In this document: piece by piece, positions 1 to 8,900 of the stretch
How positions within the stretch are numbered: position 1 is the first letter of the stretch
How the letters are laid out: every line of letters starts with the position of its first letter
Origin: a virus
Length of the DNA stretch: 35,617 bases
Strand: one strand, 5' to 3'
IMG/VR virus record: IMGVR_UViG_3300028536_000029
Location: 1-35,617 of that record
Notes under the pieces: model-generated
Told to the model about the DNA's origin: nothing
The model's database searches: none
Seen by the model: the letters and a program-made list of their open reading frames with translations, nothing else
Position numbers and translations under genes: made by a program

Positions 1-635
1 TCCTTCATCGCGGAAACGCGACCGGTCTTGTCCGGCAGATTGAACGTCGTACTGCCGTCGCCGCTTCCGTACGCTGTCCCCACGATAGCGAACAGCGTGG
101 CGTAGGTCGTGCGATTGATGGCCTGGCCGATCGGGAACGCAAATGAGCTGTTGGGAGCCGAAGAGCCCCAATAGTCCAATCCGGCAGCAAGCGGCACATT
201 GTATGGATTGCCGTAGAAGCCCCGCAGATAAAACGCTTGATCGCTGTTGTTATAAACACAGGTATACGGCGTTCCCTGAAGAAGAACGCCCGATAGCAGC
301 TCTACGTTTGGTGCTGAACGCAAGGGCTTTGCCCCGAGACCGTCAGGATTCAGCGTGCAAGCGCCTGTGTTCGTCGTATGCGGTGTAAAAGCGATCATTT
401 GCCCACTGAGATGGGCCAGAGTATCAAACACCTGATATGAATTGACCGCATAGGCTGTGCTGGTCCCGGAGGTGACAATAGCCCCCGCAATGTCATCCCG
501 GTATTTCGCTGTCGCGGCCATCATGGCACGGGCGGAGTCGTTGACGCTCGACGGCGCCTGTCCTTCCTGCCAATTGATCGAGGTATCCGCGGTTGCGTCC
601 GCGGCCGCTGTCTGCGACCACTTGTAGAGTGTCAT
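1..635 (-). CDS. Phage tail fibre with tail-collar domain, 3' end outside window
   Basis: The reading frame opens at an ATG at 635 preceded by GAGGGA at good spacing and stays open to the left edge, so the C-terminus is missing. About 211 residues are visible. The N-terminus (MTLYKWSQTAA...) resembles virion-attachment segments of fibre proteins from rhizobial prophages. A segment near residues 165-205 (GSSAPNSSFAFPIGQAINR, then LFAIVGTAYGSGDGSTTFNLPD) matches the phage tail-collar pattern found at fibre tips. The role is host-receptor contact at the end of the tail. It is the last gene of the minus-strand series seen here and is separated from the gene before it by a hairpin terminator. The fold assignment is family knowledge; receptor specificity is unknown. 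Confidence 0.85.
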   Translation of the reverse strand, partial: MTLYKWSQTAAADATADTSINWQEGQAPSSVNDSARAMMAATAKYRDDIAGAIVTSGTSTAYAVNSYQVFDTLAHLSGQMIAFTPHTTNTGACTLNPDGLGAKPLRSAPNVELLSGVLLQGTPYTCVYNNSDQAFYLRGFYGNPYNVPLAAGLDYWGSSAPNSSFAFPIGQAINRTTYATLFAIVGTAYGSGDGSTTFNLPDKTGRVSAMK

Positions 636-651
636 TTTACTTATCCCTCAA

Positions 652-682
652 GATGAAAAACGGCGATCTGATCGGGATCGCC
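652..682 (-). terminator. Rho-independent terminator before the tail fibre gene
   Basis: On the minus strand a 7-bp perfect stem (GGCGATC/GATCGCC, loop of 7) is followed by GTTTTTC. It lies between the 66-residue gene ending at 726 and the fibre start at 635, so it should reduce read-through into the fibre gene. Confidence 0.6.
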
Positions 683-725
683 GCGCTGTGACAGGCAGGT
701 CGGGCGCCGAAGCGCGTCGCGCGCC

Positions 726-926
726 CTATTCCTTGCGGCTCAATGAAAGATACTGCGCGCAGGGGCAGGCCGGTGCGCGAGCGGTCAGGAGATTGCGGAT
801 CACGCCGAGCGGCACGCCGGGACTTTCTTTGGCGACGACTTGCGCGCGCGCGTCGATGATCGCGTCAACATCAGCGCGAAGCTCCCTGATGCGCTCTTCA
901 AGCGGCGGTGTGCGTGTCGGTTTCAT
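726..926 (-). CDS. Small phage protein, 66 aa
   Basis: Starts at ATG 926 inside the 3' end of the preceding gene (29-bp overlap) and ends in TAG. The product is charged at the N-terminus (MKPTRTPPLEERIRELRADV) and ends with a Cys-containing segment (ARAPACPCAQYLSLSRKE). Amino-acid composition and tight packing between phage genes support a real gene. I do not recognise a characterised family. It resembles short conserved proteins of rhizobial prophages, a recollection and not a search result. The role is unknown, perhaps a minor virion or assembly factor. Confidence 0.6.
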   Translation of the reverse strand: MKPTRTPPLEERIRELRADVDAIIDARAQVVAKESPGVPLGVIRNLLTARAPACPCAQYLSLSRKE

Positions 927-1395
927 CGGCCTTGCTTTCCTGTTTTGTCTTGGTCTGCGGGAATTGATGCGCCGCGAGGTTTTGTCTGGCGACGGCGGCC
1001 TCGTTCTGCGCGCGCCGTAGCGCCTTCTCGCGCTGCTTTTCGTGGGCTGCGACATAGACTTGCAGATCGTACGGCAACGATCTGAAGCGCTGCTTGCGGT
1101 CGTCCGGCCATGAGCGCGGTGGATCGATCCCGGCAAGGTCGCTGACCGCGGCCGCGGCTGCGCCGCCGAGCGTGGGATCGGCGAGCCCGGCCGAAACATG
1201 CAGCTTCGAGATTTCCTGAACCGCCGGCCACAGCCGTTCGATACCAAGCGACCCGCAATCGGTAACGAAGCGCGCGACGGCAGCCGGCGCCGCGGGGCAT
1301 GGTGAGATGCCGTTCAGTTCGCACCAGCGCACGAACATCGGAGCGGCGCGAAGGCGCGCCTGCGCCAGTGCGGCAAGCACCGGATTGGTCATCAT
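898..1395 (-). CDS. Hypothetical phage protein with a recombinase-core-like N-terminal helical region
   Basis: A 165-residue protein starting at the first of two tandem ATGs, 12 bp after the gene ending at 1408. Residues about 20-80 (FVRWCELNGISPCPAAPAAV, then LHVSAGLADPT) resemble the SAM-like core-binding region that precedes the catalytic domain in tyrosine recombinases. The rest is a charged, coiled Ala/Gln/Lys-rich tail. There is no catalytic domain with the Arg/His/Tyr residues, so it is not an integrase. Its operon position before the fibre gene suggests a minor virion or assembly role. The likeness may be only helical composition. Confidence 0.65.
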   Translation of the reverse strand: MMTNPVLAALAQARLRAAPMFVRWCELNGISPCPAAPAAVARFVTDCGSLGIERLWPAVQEISKLHVSAGLADPTLGGAAAAAVSDLAGIDPPRSWPDDRKQRFRSLPYDLQVYVAAHEKQREKALRRAQNEAAVARQNLAAHQFPQTKTKQESKADETDTHTAA

Positions 1396-1407
1396 CCGCG
1401 TCGGGCG

Positions 1408-1674
1408 TTAGCGCTTCGCCTTGCGCAAGGCTTCGTGGACGCCGCCCATTTTCTTGCGCAGCGCCATCAGTTGCACGTGGCGGCGCAAATTGTGCGAACC
1501 GGAATCGATTTCGTCCCTCAGCTCGGCATCGAAGCTCTCAAGCGCGGTCGCCCGCTTCTCCAATCCGTAGAGCGCGAATTTCTCGGCCATCTCGTCAATC
1601 GGCATCGGCTTGCCGTTGAGTTTTTCGTTGATGGATTCCGTGCGTTCGATGAAATCACGATCGTCATCTGCCAT
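1408..1674 (-). CDS. Small charged helical phage protein, 88 aa
   Basis: ATG 1674 is preceded by AGGA at about 9 nt, which favours it over an upstream in-frame ATG at 1680. The product (MADDDRDFIERTESINEKLN...) is acidic at the N-terminus, basic at the C-terminus (LRKKMGGVHEALRKAKR), and predicted all helical. It lies 12 bp upstream of the 165-aa gene and probably shares its transcript. Family not recognised; a small assembly or chaperone-like role is possible. Confidence 0.65.
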   Translation of the reverse strand: MADDDRDFIERTESINEKLNGKPMPIDEMAEKFALYGLEKRATALESFDAELRDEIDSGSHNLRRHVQLMALRKKMGGVHEALRKAKR

Positions 1675-1741
1675 CGGCAATTATCCTTCGAAAATGACTA
1701 AGAACATAACCAGTTGAAATCACGATGAGGTCGGCGCACGT

Positions 1742-3162
1742 CTAGCGCCGCCCCTGTACGAACCACGGTTGCACCGGGTCGTCGCGGTAGAATCCGCGCA
1801 GTCCCTCATCCAGCGGCGGCGGGGCAAACTGGTTCGGATTTTGGGGGTCGATGCCCGCGGCGGCGGCGATCAGGCCCGGCAGGCCACCCGGGGAATATGG
1901 ATTGTCGGACGGAACAAGTGGCGCCGCCGGCGTGCTCGGATCGAATACGGGTGCTGGCGGATTATTGCCGTTCACAGGGCGCTGGCGTGGCACCGGCATG
2001 CCGCTGGTATTCGCGGGCGTCCCACCGATCTGTGGCGACGGCGCCGCTTTCGTCGGATTCTGGGGATCGACGCCAGCCAGGGCGGCGATCCAGTCGGCGA
2101 GGCCACCGGAGGAACTCAGACCACCGGGGAGAACGAACCGCGCGGGCGGCGTGCTCGGTTCGAACACGGAAGCTGGCGGATTGTAGCTGTCGATTCCGCT
2201 CACGCGTCGCATCGGCTTGCTGGATATCCCAGGTATCTCGCTAATCTGCGACCGCGCAGGCTGTGTCGGATTCACGGGATCGACACCCGCCAGGCCAGCC
2301 ATCCAATTGGTCATGTCGTTGCCGGAAGCGCTTCCGTTAGCAGGAGAGACAAACCGCGTCGCGAAAGCCCCAGCGTTCGATGCAGGCGATCGCGATTGAG
2401 CGCCGCTCGCCTGGTCCAGATATTGACGATGCGCTTCGTCGAATGGAAGCGGCGGTTTACCGGTAATGCTCGGTAGCAATCCTGTAGGTGAACTGCCGGG
2501 ATAGATAAACTCCTTGCGTAGAGCAGCGTTCAGTTGTGAATCGGAAAAAGGATCGTAAATACGTCCGGCTCCAGGCTCCGGCCCTGGTCCACGATATTGA
2601 ATGTCGTAAGAGAGGCCCTGATTTTCCGGATCGTAGGCTCTTCTTGCGATCTCCCGTCCAGTCTCAAGCCCCGGATTCTTCCACCAAGGGCCATGCTGGA
2701 AATCGAAATTTGTGTCTCCCAAGGCCGAATTTCAATTTGCTTGAATGTCTTGGAGCCATCTGGATTGACTTCGACCTTGCCAGTGATCCTTGCACTTTCG
2801 CTACCAAAAACGAGCGCACGCTGCAGATAATCCGCAGATCGCATGTCGGTCGTATAATTTGACAGCTTGGCAGTTAATGACGGATCCCTCTTATCCCTAT
2901 TCGGCACGAAGTCTAACAAGTCATAGGTGCCGGGGGCCAGATCGCGTCGTTCGATAAGGGTATTTATGATCGGAAACATACCCGGGTGATAGTATTTACC
3001 CGGCCCCTCGCTCATGTACCACGCCCTGTCTACGTCGACCGGAGAGGGCGGGCCCGTTACCGGAGTCGGCGTACCCGACGCAGTCGGCTTAAAATAATGA
3101 TCAACAAATTGCTGCGCCGTCCAACGTCGGCCGTTTGTCAACCTGACTTCATTCTCTGCCAT
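1742..3162 (-). pseudogene. Frameshifted modular protein: N-terminal globular domain plus C-terminal proline-rich repeats
   Basis: Two overlapping open frames make best sense as one protein broken by a single-base loss near 2700. Frame one starts at ATG 3162 (MAENEVRLTNGRRWTAQQF) and stays protein-like to ...SKTFKQIEIRPWET. A sensible continuation (FDFQHGPWWKNPGLETGRE, then YDPENQGLSYDIQYRGPGP) is in the next frame down to 1742. After about residue 230 come three approximately 70-residue repeats with the core GLADWIAALAGVDPQNPT followed by a PPAPVFDPSTPAAP-type segment. The same repeat occurs in the broken gene at 25345-26581, which also has its globular part first. It lies 16 bp after a membrane-anchored protein that may be its partner. 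No slippery heptamer is seen at the junction. The function of the globular domain is unknown; an effector is inferred only from context. Confidence 0.65.
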
Positions 3163-3178
3163 ATCGGTCTACCTTATC

Positions 3179-3676
3179 TTATCGCTCTGGAGAAGCATCT
3201 TCGAAGATGTGACCGACACCCCAACCGCCGGGCAATAAGTACATCTTCGGTGGTTTTGTTTTTGGCTCCGCGAATATCCTGGAATCATCTCTGAAAACTA
3301 CCCCGCAGTTTGAAAGCGACACGAAAGCGCTGACATACCTCTTCTTCGGTTCGCCCGTTGTTTCTCCCTCCAGACCGACTTCCCACACGATGACCCCGTA
3401 AATGTTTCTGGTTTTGACGACCGCGCAGCAATTATCAGTGTGACTAAAATCTACGGAGCCAGGTTTCTCATCAATATATCCAGGTATGCCGTGGCTTCCG
3501 TAATTAGCTCGCCAATATCTAGCCTTCGCCACTTCGATGACGTCGGCGTCTGACTGGATAATATGGTCGCCCAGACCGCAAATATTATTCTCTCGATAGA
3601 CGGACACGGCGATTGAGCCGACAACGAACACGACCAATGCGAGGAACAAGTATCTCACGCGAAAAATCTTCCTCAT
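3179..3676 (-). CDS. Small protein with N-terminal membrane anchor, immunity-like
   Basis: ATG 3676 has GAGGGA six bases upstream. The 165-residue product begins MRKIFRVRYLFLALVVFVVG, a basic residue cluster followed by one hydrophobic helix, so it is probably anchored in the inner membrane with about 140 residues outside. The outer part has several cysteines (NNICGLGD, DNCCAVV, SNCGVV). It ends 16 bp before the modular protein at 3162, so the two may be cotranscribed. An upstream region of about 120 bp carries a repeat shared with another anchored gene at 29029. Family not recognised; immunity is a guess from size, location and pairing. Confidence 0.65.
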   Translation of the reverse strand: MRKIFRVRYLFLALVVFVVGSIAVSVYRENNICGLGDHIIQSDADVIEVAKARYWRANYGSHGIPGYIDEKPGSVDFSHTDNCCAVVKTRNIYGVIVWEVGLEGETTGEPKKRYVSAFVSLSNCGVVFRDDSRIFAEPKTKPPKMYLLPGGWGVGHIFEDASPER

Positions 3677-3793
3677 GCGGCTTCCCTCTCTTTGCTAACG
3701 GCGAAGAACGTCAGCCGCCGTCAAATTTCATCAAGATCAATGCTGACTCTGCAACAATTTACAGGACGGTGCTCCTAGTTTGTGCCTATTTCG

Positions 3794-3855
3794 CGGGGTT
3801 TTTTCGTGTAGATCCCCGTTACTTATCGCAGATAATTTCAGGATATTTTGTGCAG
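3794..3855 (-). repeat. Dispersed intergenic repeat with hairpin, copy A
   Basis: This shares with 29564-29623 a 20-nt identical block (TTTCAGGATATTTTGTGCAG on the plus strand, 3836-3855) and a hairpin. The stem is CGGGG/CCCCG here and GGGGA/TCCCC in the other copy, and the loop keeps ACGAAAA on the minus strand. Both copies sit about 100-120 bp upstream of a minus-strand gene for a membrane-anchored small protein. Confidence 0.6.
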
Positions 3856-3911
3856 GGGCGATAGGACCTGCGCCCGGCGTCAGTCGTTGCCCCCGTTCGA
3901 TGAACACTCTT

Positions 3912-5279
3912 CTAGCTTTTGTTGGATTTTCTGGCGCGATATAGCGCCACCGCATCCTTGATGTCGCCGGAGCTCAAGAGCCGGGCGCTCAGCATACGCA
4001 TATCGGCACCCTCCCGCTCGGCTGGCGTGCGGGCTGCGCCGGGCCGCTGCACCGGCGGGACAGGCTTGGCGTAAGGCGCGTCCTTTGCCTTCATCATCAG
4101 GCGATATTTTCCGGCGTCGTACATCATGCGCTGAAACACCGCGTTGCGCATCAAGGGCTCGTTGTTGAACAATCTCAGCATCTCGTCAGGTTCGACGCCG
4201 CTTGCCCTGGCGGAGGCCATGATCTCAGCTGAGACTGCGCGCTGGGTGGCCTTCGGCTCGCCCTTCAACATAGTCTCGAAACGAGCATCCTCGGAGGTCG
4301 CATAGCCATGAAAATTCTGTCGCGCCATCTCGGCCTCGCGGCGGCTCTCGTGCTGCTGCTGCGCGAACATTTGTTCGGTGGACGCGATCATCGCCTGAAC
4401 GCGCGCGAATCTTGCGGGGTCCTGCCGCGACATCTGCGCGAGCACGCCGGGCCGGCTTTCCGGCGCGACGTTTGCGAACTCAGGGAACTGGTTGAGAAAG
4501 CTCATCTGCGCGATCTGCGTCGCCGCTGCCAGCCCGTTGAGATAGTCCTGCCGGGTTTTCTCGGCTTCGCCGATCCGCTGTTCGATGGCCTGGCGTACCT
4601 GTGGGTGATTGATCGCCTTTTCGATCTCGGGATCGAGTCCATCCGCCGCGCGTTCGCCGCTCGGGTCTGCCGGCTCGCTCGCCGCTTTTTCGGGGTCGGT
4701 CTTACCGGATTCCGTTTTGTCGGTTTTGGTGGATTGCGGTTCGAAGCCGTAAAACTCGGCGGCATCCGGATCCTCGGCCAACGCTGCGGCACGCATGGCG
4801 TCAACTCTCGCAGCCAACGCTTTGCTCGATTCATTTTCGATCGTGAATTTATCGGCGGAGATGGCGCTGGCATAGTCACGGGCGGCGCGATCAAGCGTGA
4901 CCGCCAAGTTTGCCGCACTGGGCTCGCCATTCTCGTCGATATATCCCCTAGCAACGATTTCGTCTGACAGCCCGGAGCGCTGCTCCGCCGCCTCGCGCAA
5001 GGACGCGCTATCGCTGCCGATCGCTTCTTCTTCGCCCTTCTCGTCCGGGTCCGGCATCGGCGTGTAGCCGGCATTGGCGAGTTCGAAAGCGGCACCGGTC
5101 AGCGCGGGATCGGGTTCATTGGCCAAATCTGGCACTCCTGTGGAAATTGGGTTGGGGTTGTGCAGCAGAGCAACTAGATGTTTCGGTCCCGTGCGCTTCG
5201 CGCCGTCGTCGCCGATCGCTTCCACTGATTCTCGACCTTGGCGAATTCGCACGCTCGCGTCGGCCTCAATCGGCTTCAC
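3912..5279 (-). CDS. Probable phage scaffold / capsid assembly protein
   Basis: A 455-residue, highly charged, helical protein starting at GTG 5279, which overlaps the stop of the gene before it (GTGA). The N-terminal half is acidic and low in complexity (PDPDEKGEEEAIGS; KTDKTESGKTDPEKAASEP). A central helical stretch (AQMSFLNQFPEFANVAPESR, then ARFARVQAMIASTEQMFAQQ) and a basic C-terminus (ARLLSSGDIKDAVALYRARK) resemble scaffold proteins, whose basic tail binds capsid protein. Scaffolds guide procapsid formation and leave before or during DNA packaging. Oddly, it lies about 19 kb downstream of the capsid gene instead of just upstream, so an internal virion protein is a fair alternative. Confidence 0.55.
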   Translation of the reverse strand: MKPIEADASVRIRQGRESVEAIGDDGAKRTGPKHLVALLHNPNPISTGVPDLANEPDPALTGAAFELANAGYTPMPDPDEKGEEEAIGSDSASLREAAEQRSGLSDEIVARGYIDENGEPSAANLAVTLDRAARDYASAISADKFTIENESSKALAARVDAMRAAALAEDPDAAEFYGFEPQSTKTDKTESGKTDPEKAASEPADPSGERAADGLDPEIEKAINHPQVRQAIEQRIGEAEKTRQDYLNGLAAATQIAQMSFLNQFPEFANVAPESRPGVLAQMSRQDPARFARVQAMIASTEQMFAQQQHESRREAEMARQNFHGYATSEDARFETMLKGEPKATQRAVSAEIMASARASGVEPDEMLRLFNNEPLMRNAVFQRMMYDAGKYRLMMKAKDAPYAKPVPPVQRPGAARTPAEREGADMRMLSARLLSSGDIKDAVALYRARKSNKS

Positions 5280-5734
5280 AGGCGATAGGTGCGTCTCCCC
5301 AATCGCCGTTCAGGCGGCGCCTGCTGAGACGCGTCCCGCGGATTTGAATCAAAACCGCTGTCTGGATTCGGCTCGCTCTGCCGCATCATCTCGTAGAGCA
5401 TTCCGAGCAAACCACCAGGCCTCTCGGCCGGTGCCATCTTTGGCGCGCCTTCTGCTCGTCCCGAAAGAGTTTCGGTGAGAAGCGAGTTGGGGTACCTAGG
5501 CGGATCCACGTCATGCGGCGTTTGCAATGGCGGAGGTACGGGAGCGGGAAAGAGATTTGGGCCTTGTAGAGGCGAAGGCAGTTGGGGCACCCATGACCCC
5601 GGCAGCGGGTTTGGAAGCGTCGGGGGAACCCGGGTGTTGACCCACCAAGGCACTTTGGGTTGAGGTTGAGGTAATGCCCCGTCGATCGCAAAATTGGGGC
5701 GCCTATAGGAATCATCTTTGAATGAGGACGTCAT
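5276..5734 (-). CDS. Proline-rich hypothetical protein with LLGML module
   Basis: Start chosen at ATG 5734 (MTSSFKDDSYRRPNFAIDG) with GGGAAA just upstream; an in-frame ATG at 5761 is possible. The 152-residue product is dominated by proline (PNPLPGSWVPQLPSPLQGPN) and has a short helical module (RPGGLLGMLYEMMRQSEP) like the GGLLGRLL modules of the other modular proteins in the window. The C-terminus is basic (PPERRLGRRTYRL). It overlaps the scaffold-like gene by 4 bp. It may be a stand-alone linker or leader module that has lost or never had an effector domain. Function unknown. Confidence 0.6.
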   Translation of the reverse strand: MTSSFKDDSYRRPNFAIDGALPQPQPKVPWWVNTRVPPTLPNPLPGSWVPQLPSPLQGPNLFPAPVPPPLQTPHDVDPPRYPNSLLTETLSGRAEGAPKMAPAERPGGLLGMLYEMMRQSEPNPDSGFDSNPRDASQQAPPERRLGRRTYRL

Positions 5735-5894
5735 TTGATTTCCCACGCTAGGTTTGGACATGAGGTTGGGACCCGGTCTATTTGCCAGACCAGATTTGGT
5801 TCACAGTTCTTTTTGGAGATACCCATTCCAGGCAGCACGCTCTCGCCGGACAGATATCACCTGACGAGATCAATTTTCTGGGGTGAGACCCGGT

Positions 5895-6857
5895 CTATGG
5901 ATCGTAGATGACCGAGTCCCGCAGACCAATTCGCGCTGCGATGACGTCAACTTCGTCCTGGCTTTGCGGATATGCCTCGTAACGGACCTTCGCTTTAATC
6001 TCGCTGGCGTAAAACCGCGGATTCCAGGTCCAATAGACGTCACTTGGATATCTGCCTGTCGCGTCAAACTTGCGCTTCAAGGCTCTTCGGACGGCCACGC
6101 TCTCCGGTGGCTCCAGGAATGGAGGCGCAAAAATCCTTCCATCGTAGAATTTGTCTTTGAATTTGATGACTTCCCAGACACGAGCAGAATAAAAAGCAGG
6201 ACCGACACATGGGTATTCCTGAAGACGTGGCGCAGTGGGGTCAAGTGTTTCTGAAAATCCGATACAGTTATTTGGTTCGCGAAGGTAATTGATCCACGCA
6301 ACAAGTGTATCCTTCGGTACGAAGGCCTCCGCTGACGCAATGAGGAGATAGTTGGCACAGGTGGCAAGGCAGTAATCGTAGACCACGACGGTTGCGTGTT
6401 TCTCTCCAAGCATGTTGGCAAGGGCAACGGTCGTGACAACATCTCCGCCGCCGCTGCGAACCACGAAATGACCGCCTTGTTCCAGACTATTGGCTAGCGA
6501 AATATCCTGCTCGGAATAATTCCAGCCATCGAGACACAGGACCCGTTTGTCGCTCCGAAGCGCCATCGGACGCGCGACATCTCCCCGACAATAGGCCAGA
6601 GCGTCAGCGTAACTTGCTCTCTCGACATCTGACACCTGGGCGCGCGAAATTTCCGCGCCCCAACCAACAAGAGCGAGTGCACAAAGAATTGCGAATCTTG
6701 GCGGCGCAAATTTCGCGATAAGGAGGACGAACGAGCGAAAACCGGTCGAAGTTTCCCTGTGCCCCTCGCCGCTTCGCGCACTTTGCCGGCGGGCGAAGCG
6801 AGCGAGAACTGACGGGCGCTCCACATGTTGACCTTGGTCAGGCCTTCGGCGCGGCAT
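5895..6857 (-). CDS. Exported ClpP-like (COG3904-like) protein, SOS-box promoter
   Basis: From ATG 6857 the product is 320 aa. A hydrophobic segment at residues about 43-73 ending GWGAEISRAQ looks like a signal peptide with an unusually long Arg-rich lead, so the true start is uncertain. Residues about 104-185 have the ClpP/crotonase-like pattern: RVLCLDG, VVRSGGGDVVTTVALANML, then VVVYDYCLATCANYLLIAS. Periplasmic ClpP-like proteins usually have a CxSAC motif here. This copy reads CLATC with no serine, so proteolytic activity is doubtful. A LexA-type box and -35/-10 elements lie directly upstream. Upstream TTG 6917 cannot be the start because it is the -35 element itself. Confidence 0.65.
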   Translation of the reverse strand: MPRRRPDQGQHVERPSVLARFARRQSARSGEGHRETSTGFRSFVLLIAKFAPPRFAILCALALVGWGAEISRAQVSDVERASYADALAYCRGDVARPMALRSDKRVLCLDGWNYSEQDISLANSLEQGGHFVVRSGGGDVVTTVALANMLGEKHATVVVYDYCLATCANYLLIASAEAFVPKDTLVAWINYLREPNNCIGFSETLDPTAPRLQEYPCVGPAFYSARVWEVIKFKDKFYDGRIFAPPFLEPPESVAVRRALKRKFDATGRYPSDVYWTWNPRFYASEIKAKVRYEAYPQSQDEVDVIAARIGLRDSVIYDP

Positions 6858-6888
6858 CACTGTTACCCGAAACTTCAGCACACAACCG

Positions 6889-6917
6889 TGTGTAGAACAT
6901 AACAGGAACGCTGTCAA
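6889..6917 (-). promoter_or_regulatory. Sigma70-type promoter with embedded SOS (LexA) box
   Basis: Minus strand: TTGACA (6917-6912), a 17-bp spacer, TACACA (6894-6889). The spacer contains GTTCCTGTTATGTTC (6909-6895), an exact match to the alphaproteobacterial LexA operator GTTC-N7-GTTC. LexA bound here would block RNA polymerase. It sits 32 bp upstream of the ClpP-like start. The same layout recurs at 28480-28508 and 31027-31055. Confidence 0.75.
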
Positions 6918-7143
6918 TCCCGCTTAGGTTGCGGACACAGTCTTGTGGCAGAGGCCATGGGCCATCCCCCTGTGCCCCTTCAGCTTAATTCCTCTCCATC
7001 ATGCGCGGAAATTGTTTCTGCGTTTGGGCGGCAAAACCGCGTGACTGGCCATTGCCGACATTCGGCTGGTGCACCGGCGCTTGCGGAATCAGCGTCTTTC
7101 CCACTTCCGGATGGACGCGTCGCGTTGTTTTGCTATCCGAGCT

Positions 7144-7919
7144 TCACTTGCTGTAGGCATTCACCCACTGCCCATTCGAATAGAGTTCTTTGTTGATGGA
7201 AATCCGAAGAGCGGCCTGCGCGTTCTTGATCTCGACTTGGTACGTATGCGTGAGAAAATTGCTCTCCGATGCGATCGTCAGGTCCTTCTCGGCATTCGCG
7301 AGATAAACCGTAAACGTCGTCGGCACAAAAAAGGCGATCCCGGTGAAATTCAACGGTTTTGATGGATTGTCGAATGGCACCGTTGAATGACTAAGCCCGA
7401 TCTTATCATCCCGATCCTCCGCCGGACGGGCTTTAAACACCCAGTCCTTATCGATTCTTGGAAGATTTCTCGCTTGTACTTCCTTCTCCGCCACTCCGTC
7501 CTGGTCGTATCGTTTGACCGTCAACACATATCGACATGCAGTATTTTCAACGACAAAGTCCGCGACGGTCCTCTCCGGCCCGCTCCCCTCCAAATAGACA
7601 ACCGTTTCGGCGGCGTCGAGAAGCTGAAAATCGGTGTCACCAATTCGAGCCTATTGCCAGCAGAGGACAACAGGCTCGTGAGTGTCGGGCACTTGGTTTC
7701 GAAATCGTCATCGAACTTGACGATGGTCACCCTGTTATTCGTGACCTCCGCCATTTTGTTCATGACGGCGTTTCTTCTAACGACCAGGAGATCTTCTCCG
7801 GGGGCAGGCTGGGGCAGCCAAGACAGCACGTCCGCATCAGTCTCCGCCGAAGCTCGCGTGCCATCGCTGACCAGTGCGATGAACAAAGCGCAGATGACAC
7901 CAAGCGTCTTTTGCGGCAT
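7144..7919 (-). pseudogene. Secreted small protein, one frameshift; putative partner of the toxin-like gene upstream
   Basis: Reading begins at 7919 with a clear signal peptide (MPQKTLGVICALFIALVSDG, cleavage likely after ASA) and a mature part such as VTIVKFDDDFETKCPTLTSL. Near 7625-7640 the sensible sequence passes to another frame (QLLDAAETVVYLEGSGPERT) and continues to 7144 (ending NKELYSNGQWVNAYSK). One lost base explains this. The reconstructed protein would be about 258 aa and exported to the periplasm. It starts 40 bp after the end of the modular pseudogene 7960-8900, the order expected of an effector and its protective partner. Family not recognised. Confidence 0.65.
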
Positions 7920-7959
7920 TTTTCAACAACCTAACGATGGCCGGTAGCCATACCGTCGC

Positions 7960-8900
7960 TCAAAAGGACTTTTGTATGACGACTTCCCCAGTCTTTCCGT
8001 CGATATGCGCGATGTCATCGTTGGTCACGGTAACCGTCTTCGCGCGACTATCTTTGTAAGAAAAAATGACAACGGTGCCATTCGTTACATCCATACTTCC
8101 GGCCGGGCTTCCCTTCGGATTATATGTGACATTTCTATCCCTTACCCAGACACATAATCTCTCCCACTAACTGCGTCTTTTTCATTCCTTTGCTGAATGC
8201 CCAGTAGTTCTCCGAAGGCCTGGTTGGCGTTGGTCGGAATTTCGAAATACCCGACCTTGCTTAAGCCAGGCGGTTGACCACCCGCTGTCGACCTTGCTTC
8301 ATTGCCAAGACCGGCCTGGCCGTTGCCGGAGGGACGCGCGTCGGCGGTGAGAGCGACCCGGTCGTTGCCGGTCGCCTCTGCGTCACCTGGCCGGCCAGTG
8401 CTCGCGTGATCAGCGTTTTTCCGACCTCTGGATGAACGATCGCCAGCATCGCATTGTGGTCGCCAAGAATTGGCTGCAGCGCCTCATATCGCGAATTCAG
8501 AACCTGCTGCGGATTTGCGGGATCGGTGGTGCGCTGTCCTGAACTCAAGCCAGTGATGCCGTTGGCAAGCGCCGCAAAGGGATTGCCGACCGGCGTATGG
8601 GCCCAACTTTTGAAGCCGGCGCTCAGGCGGTCGCCGAAATCCGGCGGTTGCTGTGCGGTTTGCGAAACATCCGCTATGCCGAACTGCGGCATCTGGTAAT
8701 CGCCGATCGGAATGTTCTGCGTTTGCCCGTAGTCCGGTAACGTTGGTCGGGGCATTGGCAAAGATATTGGCGTCTGCGGCCCGGTTGGTTGTCCTTGCGC
8801 GTACGCATCTTCGGGAACACTGGTGGTTCTGCCGCTTGATTGTCCGAAGCCTTGACCCGGCTGATATTGATCATGCTGCTGCAACGAAAGCAGGCGACCA
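7960..8900 (-). pseudogene. Type II modular protein (LLGRLLSLQ family) with variable C-terminus, two frameshifts and lost start
   Basis: From about 8900 down the DNA is clearly related to the gene at 9723-10511 (module DQYQPGQGFGQSSG; also VHPEVGKTLITRALAGQ), but the usual MGLFDGYFDPQQF start is replaced by unrelated sequence. The family frame is open to a stop at 8261. Near 8370 the protein-like sequence moves to another frame (LTADARPSGNGQAGLGNEAR, then KVGYFEIPTNANQAFGELLG), and near 8150 to a third (RNVTYNPKGSPAGSMDV; TVTVTNDDIAHIDGKTGEVV), ending at 7960. The reconstructed last 90 residues form a distinct domain, as expected for a swapped C-terminal effector. Both shifts equal single-base losses. 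The domain's activity is unknown. Confidence 0.65.

Noticed and set aside
898-1395. Tyrosine recombinase/integrase
   Set aside because: Only a core-binding-like helical stretch is present. There is no catalytic domain with the Arg-His-Arg-Tyr set and the rest is a charged tail.
1680-1720. Fourth SOS box near 1700
   Set aside because: Only one GTTC half-site is intact; the other half does not match at the required spacing.
1769-2476. Plus-strand 235-aa protein
   Set aside because: Antisense shadow of the repeat-rich minus-strand gene; composition is Arg/His-rich and not protein-like.
2690-2722. Programmed -1 frameshifting at the joint of the two frames (and at the other broken cassettes)
   Set aside because: No X-XXY-YYZ heptamer with a downstream hairpin was found at the joints I inspected, and different joints share no motif.
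6857-6917. Start of the ClpP-like gene at TTG 6917
   Set aside because: That TTG is the first base triplet of the -35 element and lies upstream of the transcription start.
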